Assembly: GCA_031281855.1 (NCBI GenBank)
Contig: JAITEW010000238.1
Location: forward strand, 1-5,889
Direction: 5' to 3'
Origin: Treponema sp.
GTDB lineage: Bacteria; Spirochaetota; Spirochaetia; Treponematales; Breznakiellaceae
Length of the DNA stretch: 5,889 nucleotides
Shown: one piece after another, positions 1 to 5,241 of the stretch
Layout: each line of letters starts with the position of its first letter
Numbering within the stretch: the first letter of the stretch is position 1
Notes under the pieces: model-generated
Seen by the model: only the letters and a program-made list of their open reading frames with translations
Databases searched by the model: none
What the model was told of the DNA's origin: nothing
Position numbers and translations under genes: made by a program

Positions 1-1300
1 TTTCTGCGGATACTTTAAGGGCAAGATCAACAGCCTGGGCTGTGCCGGGGCAGAAGGCGATGTCCGGGGAATTGCCCGCCTTTTTCCCTTCTTCGGCAAA
101 AACACTGTACACTTCCGTGGGGCTGCTTTTTTTGAAAGTCCCCGGGGCGGTAATGATAATCCGGGAAAAATGGGGGACCAGAATTTCAGCCATTGAATGA
201 ACATCCTTGCCCGAAGCGCAGCCGAAAAGGAGGAGCCCCTTTTCGCCGTAAAGACAGGTAAAAGTTTTGATGCATTCAGCGGCGCTCCGGGCCGTATGGG
301 CGCCGTCGATGATAAAAGCGGGATCGGATCGGAGCCTTTCAAAACGGGCGGGTAGGGTAAAGCCCTCAAGCCCTTTGCGTACCGCCTGGTCGGGTATACC
401 GGGGAAAGCGGTCTTTACCGCCAGGGCCGCAAGGCCGGCGTTCGCGGCCTGGATGTCCCCGGGGATAGGAATATGAAGGCCCTCAAGAACAACAGGGTCC
501 GCCCTGATCCCCAGGGATTCGGCCTTTCCGGGATCTTTCAGCTCCAGATCGAACGCTGTGCCGCTGCGGCTTATTTTCAGGTTTGAAATGGTTCCCCATT
601 CAGGAAAATAGAGAAGCGGGCTTTTTTGTTCCCAAGCCTTCTGCCTAAAAACTTCCAGGGCTTTACCGTTCTGTTCCGCCAGGACCAGGGGTTTTCCTTT
701 TTTAATGATCCCGGCTTTTTCCCCAGCTATGGCTTCCAGGGTGTTGCCGAGGGTTTCGGTGTGTTCAAGCTCGATGACCGTTATGGCGGAAACAGCGGGG
801 TCCAGGATGTTGGTCGCGTCCAGCCTTCCGCCCAGGCCGGTTTCTACCGCCATGGCTTCGCAGCCCGAAATGCGGGAAACCAGGAAGAACCACATGGTCA
901 TGAGTTCAAAATACGTCGGTTCATTTTCTTCGTTTATCAACGTTTCCGTAACTGCCCTGAGGGCGTTCCCGCCAAGGGTGTAAAAGCTTTCATCGAAAAA
1001 ACGGTTTCCAAGGGAAATCCGTTCCCGGAAATCGCTGACATGCGGGGAAGCGTAACGGGAAGTTTTGATACCCCAGGCTTCCAGCATAGCCGCGGCCATT
1101 CCGGTGACCGAACCCTTCCCTTTGGAACCTGCCACATGGATAGCAGGGGCGCATAATTCAGGATGATCCGCCAGTTCCGCGAACCTCCTCATCCGGTTAA
1201 GCTTGAAGGACTTAGAACTGAGATCCCGCTCGAAGTTGATAAAAGAGGATATCCACTCAAAGACCGAAGCGGAATTGCCGAAAGGAGTTGATGATTCCAT
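1..1300 (-). CDS. folC: Bifunctional folylpolyglutamate synthase / dihydrofolate synthase FolC, 3' end outside window
   Basis: The protein is an ATP-dependent cytosolic ligase of the Mur ligase superfamily that adds glutamate to dihydropteroate and/or folates. Reading the minus strand from the ATG at 1300 gives 433 open codons to the window edge, close to the usual 420-450 residues, so only the extreme C-terminus is missing. Visible motifs are the P-loop GSKGKGS (residues 58-64), ETGLGGRLDATN (153-164), a TLEAIAGEKAGIIK block (about 187-200) containing the lysine usually carbamylated in this superfamily, LPARFERL (316-323) and the C-domain DGAHT (332-336). Two family positions differ from the usual form: EHT instead of DHT near residue 180, and DGAHT instead of DGAHN. 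An in-frame ATG at 1318 is an alternative start; neither has a clear Shine-Dalgarno sequence, only a weak AGAAAAG before 1300. The gene is divergent from murC. The family assignment is firm; whether it has both activities cannot be read from sequence. Confidence 0.93.
   Translation of the reverse strand, partial: MESSTPFGNSASVFEWISSFINFERDLSSKSFKLNRMRRFAELADHPELCAPAIHVAGSKGKGSVTGMAAAMLEAWGIKTSRYASPHVSDFRERISLGNRFFDESFYTLGGNALRAVTETLINEENEPTYFELMTMWFFLVSRISGCEAMAVETGLGGRLDATNILDPAVSAITVIELEHTETLGNTLEAIAGEKAGIIKKGKPLVLAEQNGKALEVFRQKAWEQKSPLLYFPEWGTISNLKISRSGTAFDLELKDPGKAESLGIRADPVVLEGLHIPIPGDIQAANAGLAALAVKTAFPGIPDQAVRKGLEGFTLPARFERLRSDPAFIIDGAHTARSAAECIKTFTCLYGEKGLLLFGCASGKDVHSMAEILVPHFSRIIITAPGTFKKSSPTEVYSVFAEEGKKAGNSPDIAFCPGTAQAVDLALKVSAE
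1281..1287 (+). promoter_or_regulatory. Shine-Dalgarno-like AAAGGAG that leaves the murC start open
   Basis: AAAGGAG lies directly before TTG 1288 and 3 bases before ATG 1291, both in frame with murC. The spacing is shorter than the usual 5-9 bases. The same bases encode Thr-Pro-Phe near the folC N-terminus on the other strand, so the match may be accidental. If it is used, MurC gains an extra N-terminal stretch of 11 residues beginning MIPLLF, and the proposed rightward promoter could not serve that start. Confidence 0.3.
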
Positions 1301-1337
1301 TACTTTTCTGTATACCATTAAATATGGATATTAGGAA
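1288..1337. promoter_or_regulatory. Candidate overlapping divergent promoters for folC and murC
   Basis: The palindrome GTATAC lies at 1310-1315, between the two divergent starts. Rightwards, TTGATG (1288-1293) and TATACC (1311-1316) are separated by 17 bases and resemble sigma70 -35 and -10 boxes, each matching 4 of 6 consensus bases. This would start transcription near 1323, at the murC ATG. Leftwards, TGG followed by TATACA (minus strand, 1317 down to 1309) resembles an extended -10, with a weak TTCCTA box (1337 down to 1332) 17 bases upstream. This would start transcription near 1302, just before the folC ATG at 1300. Both messages would then be leaderless or nearly so, which fits the lack of a good ribosome binding site at these starts. 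This is inference from pattern matching only. Confidence 0.35.
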
Positions 1338-2784
1338 AGGATTCGCCGCAGGAAAGAGGGTATATTTTATCGGAATAAAAGGCACAGGGATGTGCGCCTT
1401 AGCGGAGCTCCTGCATAACCGGGGCGTTTCGGTTTCAGGTTCCGACACAGGGGAAGTGTTCTATACCGACGCTATACTGAAAGAACTGGGAATCCCTTTT
1501 TACGAATCCTTTGAGGCTTCCCATATCGACGGCTCGGCGGATCTCGTTATTTATTCGGCAGCATATAGTTTCGATACCAACCCCGAGATGGCAGAGGCCC
1601 AAAGGCGGAACCTTCTTATCTGCAAATACACCGATGCCTTAGGCGCCTATTCCGGCCTTTTCGATTCCTCGGGAATCGCCGGGGTTCACGGCAAAACAAC
1701 CACCACCGCCCTTGCAGGGACCCTTATCCGGGGCCTCGGCCTTCCTGCCCAGGTTCTGGCAGGCAGCGCTGTCAGCGGTTTCGGCGGCAGGTCAACCCTT
1801 AACCTTGGGGACGCCTATTTTGTCGCCGAAACCTGCGAATACCGCAGGCATTTTCTTTCCTTCCGCCCAAAGCGGATTCTGCTGACCAGTGTCGAAAGCG
1901 ATCACCAGGATTACTATCCCGATTACCCTTCCATAAGGGACGCTTTCCTGGAATATTGCCGCCTCCTGCCCGGTTCAGGGGAGCTTATTTATTGCGCCGA
2001 CAATCCCGGGGCGTCGGAAGTCGCGTCTGTCCTGAAAACCGAACGGCAGGATCTGCAGCTTACGCCTTACGGTTTTTCAGCCCCCGGGGACTGGGGTATA
2101 GAATCCTGTTCGGTAAAAGACGAACACATAGTAATGGCCCTGCGGGGTTTCCCCGGGGAACTAAGGATCCCAGTTCCGGGACGGCATACGGCGTTGAACG
2201 CAGCGGCAGCGCTGGCCCTGGTTTCTTCGCTTTTGCGGAAGGAATACGGCTGCTGCCGCTGGGACAGCGAAAGGCAGGAAAAAGTCCGGAAAGCCCTTGA
2301 AGAATTCAGGGGCTCCAGAAGGCGATCCGAGATACTCGGAGAGGCCTGGGGGATTTTATTTATCGATGATTACGGGCATCATCCGACAGCGGTAAAAACC
2401 ACCCTTGAAGGCTTGCGGGAATTTTATCCTCAAAGGAGGCTGATAGTGAGCTTCATGTCCCACACCTATTCCCGTACCGCTTCGCTGCTGGATGAATTTG
2501 CCTCTTCCTTTACAGCCGCTGATTATGTGCTGCTCCATAAAATCTACTCCTCTGCGCGGGAAGTATACCACGGAGGCGTAACAGGAAAGACTTTGTACGA
2601 AAAAACAAAAGCCATTATGGGAGAGGGGGTTTTCTATACCGAAGAACCGGAAGACGCGTGCGGCATTGCCGAAAAGCTCCTCGCTCCGGGCGATGTGTTT
2701 GTTACCATGGGAGCCGGGGACAACTGGAAACTCGGACGCAGGCTCCTTTCGCTTTACAAGGCCAAGGAGGGGGCAGGGCAATGA
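1324..2784 (+). CDS. murC: UDP-N-acetylmuramate--L-alanine ligase MurC
   Basis: MurC joins L-alanine to UDP-N-acetylmuramate with ATP hydrolysis, the first amino-acid addition of cytoplasmic peptidoglycan precursor synthesis. With this start it has 486 residues, matching the family (about 460-490). Seen in order: an N-terminal Rossmann motif FIGIKGTGM (15-23), GSD (39-41), the ATP-binding GVHGKTTTT (120-128), AETCEYRRHFL followed by ESDHQDYY in the central domain, and C-terminal RRSEILG, DDYGHHPTAV, HTYSRT and MGAGDN. The last three favour MurC over the recycling ligase Mpl. However, the CEY motif stands where typical MurC has ESD and resembles the EYD of Mpl, and GVHGKT replaces GTHGKT, so this is a divergent subgroup. 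The start is uncertain: ATG 1291 (497 residues) lies just 3 bases after AAAGGAG, whereas ATG 1324 lacks a Shine-Dalgarno sequence but begins close to the conserved domain and avoids overlap with folC. It is the first gene of the rightward operon. Confidence 0.93.
   Translation: MDIRKGFAAGKRVYFIGIKGTGMCALAELLHNRGVSVSGSDTGEVFYTDAILKELGIPFYESFEASHIDGSADLVIYSAAYSFDTNPEMAEAQRRNLLICKYTDALGAYSGLFDSSGIAGVHGKTTTTALAGTLIRGLGLPAQVLAGSAVSGFGGRSTLNLGDAYFVAETCEYRRHFLSFRPKRILLTSVESDHQDYYPDYPSIRDAFLEYCRLLPGSGELIYCADNPGASEVASVLKTERQDLQLTPYGFSAPGDWGIESCSVKDEHIVMALRGFPGELRIPVPGRHTALNAAAALALVSSLLRKEYGCCRWDSERQEKVRKALEEFRGSRRRSEILGEAWGILFIDDYGHHPTAVKTTLEGLREFYPQRRLIVSFMSHTYSRTASLLDEFASSFTAADYVLLHKIYSSAREVYHGGVTGKTLYEKTKAIMGEGVFYTEEPEDACGIAEKLLAPGDVFVTMGAGDNWKLGRRLLSLYKAKEGAGQ
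2764..2770 (+). promoter_or_regulatory. Strong Shine-Dalgarno sequence for yicC inside the end of murC
   Basis: AAGGAGG is a complete anti-16S match, 10 bases before the ATG at 2781. It supports that start over the longer open frame reaching back to 2658, which lies inside murC, and over the in-frame ATG at 2790. The murC stop (TGA, 2782-2784) overlaps the yicC ATG, so translation of the two genes is probably coupled. Confidence 0.75.
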
Positions 2785-3647
2785 AGAGTATGACCGGCTA
2801 CGCTTATCGGGAAAAATCGGACGACGCGGTTACGGTATCCGCGGAGATCAAAGGCTACAACAGCCGCTTCCTGGATCTTACGGTGAACCTCCCTCCAAGG
2901 CTTTCGTTCCTGGAGCCCGGAATACGGAACTATATCGCTTCCCGGTTTACAAGGGGGAAAATCGAGGTAACCCTGCGGCTCAGGGAAACCAGGTCCGGCG
3001 TTACGGTAACGGTAAACACCGAAGCCGCCAGGGCGTACTGGAACGCTGTATCCGGATTAGCCGGGACCCTTGGGATAGACGAAAAACCCGGCCTGGGCCT
3101 CATCCTCGGCCTTGAAGGGGTCCTTGAGACGGAAAAAAACCGGGATGATGAAAAATACCGGAATTATACCAGCCCTGTACTCGCGGACGCGGCGGATCAG
3201 TTCGAGAGCGAACGGATTAGGGAAGGAAAACACACTGAAGAGGACATACGTTCCCATATCGCTGTTCTCGAATCATCGGTGAATAATGTGGCGTCCCATG
3301 CGCCGGAGCTTGAAAAATATATTAAGGAAAATCTCAGGGCCCGGTTTGAAGAGCTCCTTGGGGATAAAATTGATGAAAACCGCATACTGGCTGAAACTGC
3401 GGTGCTTCTTATGAAGTACACCATATCCGAGGAGCTTTCCAGGCTTTCATCACACCTTAAGGAATTCCGGCTTGAAATGGAACGGAACCCAAGCCCCGGG
3501 AAAAAGCTGGATTTTCTGTGCCAGGAAATTAACAGGGAAATAAACACGATAGGTTCCAAAACCCCGGTTCTGGATGTAAGCCGCGCGGTAGTGGATATGA
3601 AAAACGCATTGGAAAATATCCGGGAGCAGTTGCGTAATGTGGAATAA
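2781..3647 (+). CDS. yicC: YicC family endoribonuclease
   Basis: The 288-residue product matches the usual length of the YicC/YloC family, which is about 290. The N-terminal domain opens with the signature MKSMTGYA, followed by EIKGYNSRFLDL (22-33), LPPRLSFLEPGIR (37-49) and RGKIEV (58-63). The C-terminal DUF1732 domain has ELSRLSSHLKEF (218-229), GKKLDFLCQE (240-249), REINTIGSK (252-260) and a final VDMKNALENIREQLRNVE. The middle (about 140-200) is charged and likely helical, with no membrane segment, so the protein is cytosolic. Family members are reported as endoribonucleases acting on RNAs, including small RNAs; the substrate here cannot be inferred. Many bacteria have yicC beside gmk, a GMP kinase gene. 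Here the nucleotide kinase downstream is a CMP kinase, with the channel gene between. The gene overlaps murC by 4 bases and the channel gene by 11. Confidence 0.93.
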   Translation: MKSMTGYAYREKSDDAVTVSAEIKGYNSRFLDLTVNLPPRLSFLEPGIRNYIASRFTRGKIEVTLRLRETRSGVTVTVNTEAARAYWNAVSGLAGTLGIDEKPGLGLILGLEGVLETEKNRDDEKYRNYTSPVLADAADQFESERIREGKHTEEDIRSHIAVLESSVNNVASHAPELEKYIKENLRARFEELLGDKIDENRILAETAVLLMKYTISEELSRLSSHLKEFRLEMERNPSPGKKLDFLCQEINREINTIGSKTPVLDVSRAVVDMKNALENIREQLRNVE

Positions 3648-4674
3648 CGCCGGCCAAAGCCTTTCGCAGATTGTTTTTTTGGATAACCCCCTGAGGCAGT
3701 GGATTATCGCGGCGGCGTTTATAGCCGGCGGCTTACTGGCCGGAAAGCTCTGCTCTTTGATAGCTTCCGGGGTTTTGAAGCATGTGGCCCATAAAACAAA
3801 ATCAAAAATTGACGACGCCGTAATTCCCGTTACCGGCAGAATCCTGACGCTGCTTATCTTTGCCAAAGGACTTTCCCTGGGCATCGGGGGCCTTGATATG
3901 AACGAATCCCTGCGCCTCTGGATAAACCGCGGCGTTTCGGTTCTGTTTATCCTGATCATTGCCGGCGGTGTGCAGAGTATTCTCGATGTCCTGGTGCTGC
4001 ACTATGCGCCCAATAACGTTACGGGAAAACTGGGGTTCCGCCAGACAGAGATCCAGCCGGTGCTGCGGAAGCTGTTCAGGGCCTTTATTTGGGCTCTGGC
4101 TGTTGTTTTTATTCTGAAAAATTTAGGCTATAATATCAGCGCCATTCTTGCGGGCCTCGGCCTTGGAGGCGCCGCGTTGGCCCTGGCTTCCCGGGACACT
4201 CTGGCCAATTTTTTCGGGTCCATCACGGTATTTTTAGACAGGCCTTTTCATTTTAACGACAGGATAAAGATAGGCGGCTATGACGGCTATATCACCGAAA
4301 TGGGACTGCGGACTTCCAGAATCAAAACCCTGGAAAACAGGACGGTAATAATCCCAAACAGCATTTTTTCTTCGTCTCCTATCGAAAACGTAAGCGCCGA
4401 ACCCCATACCAGGGTAACCCAGACTTTCGGCATCAGCCGCACCTGCGGCACCGATAAGCTTGAAGAAGCCGTCGCTATTCTGAAAGACATCGGGAAAAAC
4501 GCCGGAGGGACAGACGGCGCGCCCCAGGCAGGCGTGATCTCTTCGGGAGGCGCTGTCTGCCAGGTGAATTTTGTCTATTATGTAGCTAAAGACGCTGATT
4601 ATCTTGATACGGTGAACAAGGTGAATTTTGAAATACTCCGCAGGTTTGAAAAAGAAGGGATAAACCTGGCGTAA
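3637..4674 (+). CDS. MscS-family small-conductance mechanosensitive channel
   Basis: The 345-residue inner-membrane protein should form a homo-oligomeric channel that opens under membrane tension and releases solutes during hypo-osmotic shock. Hydrophobic segments lie near residues 22-45, 62-84, 99-121 and 148-162. They are followed by the pore helix and family signature: LAGLGLGGAALALASRDTL (171-189), then NFFGSI and FLDRPFHFNDRIKIG. This glycine/alanine-rich helix is the TM3 equivalent. The beta domain carries GYITEMGLRTSRIKT and the NRTVIIPNS block (234-242), which is highly typical of MscS. The protein ends abruptly at EGINLA, where most relatives continue with an FPxxT-type strand, so the C-terminal beta-barrel strand is missing or very short. 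GGGAG (3622-3626, as CGGGAG from 3621) precedes the ATG by 10 bases, inside the end of yicC. Gating and ion selectivity cannot be inferred. Confidence 0.93.
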   Translation: MWNNAGQSLSQIVFLDNPLRQWIIAAAFIAGGLLAGKLCSLIASGVLKHVAHKTKSKIDDAVIPVTGRILTLLIFAKGLSLGIGGLDMNESLRLWINRGVSVLFILIIAGGVQSILDVLVLHYAPNNVTGKLGFRQTEIQPVLRKLFRAFIWALAVVFILKNLGYNISAILAGLGLGGAALALASRDTLANFFGSITVFLDRPFHFNDRIKIGGYDGYITEMGLRTSRIKTLENRTVIIPNSIFSSSPIENVSAEPHTRVTQTFGISRTCGTDKLEEAVAILKDIGKNAGGTDGAPQAGVISSGGAVCQVNFVYYVAKDADYLDTVNKVNFEILRRFEKEGINLA

Positions 4675-4675
4675 C

Positions 4676-4680
4676 AGGAG
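4676..4680 (+). promoter_or_regulatory. Shine-Dalgarno sequence for the cytidylate kinase gene
   Basis: AGGAG lies 6 bases before ATG 4687, a near-ideal arrangement, in the 12-base gap after the channel gene. It fixes the kinase start and implies independent ribosome loading here rather than pure coupling to the gene upstream. Confidence 0.8.
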
Positions 4681-4686
4681 AAACAA

Positions 4687-5235
4687 ATGGACAATGATTC
4701 CCTGAAAAACATACGGATTGCTGTTTCGGGAAAAAGCGGCTGCGGAAATACCACGGTAAGCAGGCTGGTAGCCGACGCCCTGGAACTCAGGTTTATCAAT
4801 TTTACTTTCCGCAGCCTTTCACGGGAAAAGAACATGGATCTCAAGGAAATTCTCGAACTTGCGGCAAAAGACGATTTCTGGGACAAGGAAGTGGATACCA
4901 GGCAGGTAGAGCTGGCCAGGGAAGACGGGGGCTGCGTGCTCGGTTCACGCCTGGCTATCTGGATGCTTCCTGAAGCGGATTTGAAAGTGTACCTTACCGC
5001 CAGGCCCGAGACCAGGGCCAAACGGATCCAGAACCGCGAAGGGGGCAGCATCGAAAAAATCGCCGCCTTTACCGCTGACCGGGACAGGCAGGACCGGGAA
5101 CGGTATTTGCGAATTTACGGCATTGACAATGACGACTTTGCTTTTGCGGATATTATTATCGATACCAACGATCTAAGCCCTTTTCAGATTTCCTCTGCGA
5201 TCATAGAGCGGCTCAGGGAAAAACTGGGCGGGTAA
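4687..5235 (+). CDS. cmk: Archaeal-type (short) cytidylate kinase, unusual P-loop
   Basis: The 182-residue protein resembles the short cytidylate kinase family known mainly from archaea, which phosphorylates CMP or dCMP with ATP in the cytosol. It is shorter than the roughly 225-residue classical bacterial Cmk. Seen in order: P-loop SGKSGCGNTT (14-23), a NMP-binding half with FRSLSREKNMDLKEI (41-55) and KEVDTRQVELA (67-77), then LGSRLAIWMLPEADLKVYL (85-103). These are followed by a LID-type stretch DRDRQDRERY (131-140) and YGID (144-147), and DIIIDT (155-160) near the end. The Walker A lysine (GxxxxGKT) is replaced by Asn21, while Lys16 sits at the place of the signature lysine of MinD-type P-loops. 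The rest of the fold looks intact and the reading frame is clean, so this is not obviously a pseudogene. The CMP specificity is assigned by family resemblance only. Confidence 0.85.
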   Translation: MDNDSLKNIRIAVSGKSGCGNTTVSRLVADALELRFINFTFRSLSREKNMDLKEILELAAKDDFWDKEVDTRQVELAREDGGCVLGSRLAIWMLPEADLKVYLTARPETRAKRIQNREGGSIEKIAAFTADRDRQDRERYLRIYGIDNDDFAFADIIIDTNDLSPFQISSAIIERLREKLGG

Positions 5236-5241
5236 AGGCTC

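Noticed and set aside
267..1156. Rightward open frames at 267-476, 626-1156 and 705-983
   Set aside because: They lie antisense to folC, whose motifs span the whole region, and their translations match no recognisable family. The 626-1156 frame is a shadow of a GC-rich gene.
1956..2300. Second rightward open frame inside murC
   Set aside because: It is out of frame with the well-supported murC and its arginine/proline-rich translation is typical of a shifted frame.
2658..2780. Upstream extension of the yicC frame
   Set aside because: It lies within murC, lacks family similarity, and the strong Shine-Dalgarno sequence at 2764-2770 plus the MKSMTGYA start point to 2781.
2356..2781. Leftward 141-codon open frame opposite the murC 3' end
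   Set aside because: It is fully antisense to conserved MurC motifs and has no recognisable domain.
3450..3959. Leftward 169-codon open frame across the yicC/channel gene junction
   Set aside because: It runs antisense to two confident genes, and its translation shows no family motif.
4562..4631. 12-base direct repeat AGGTGAATTTTG at 4562-4573 and 4620-4631
   Set aside because: Both copies encode a Val-Asn-Phe sequence within the channel domain, and a single pair this short is not meaningful.
4726..4758. Kinase gene as a pseudogene because of the lost P-loop lysine
   Set aside because: The frame is intact with a good Shine-Dalgarno sequence, and the other family motifs are retained, so a functional variant is more likely.
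4234..5051. Leftward open frames opposite the channel and kinase genes
   Set aside because: They overlap each other and two confident genes on the other strand. The serine/arginine/phenylalanine-rich translations look like shadows.
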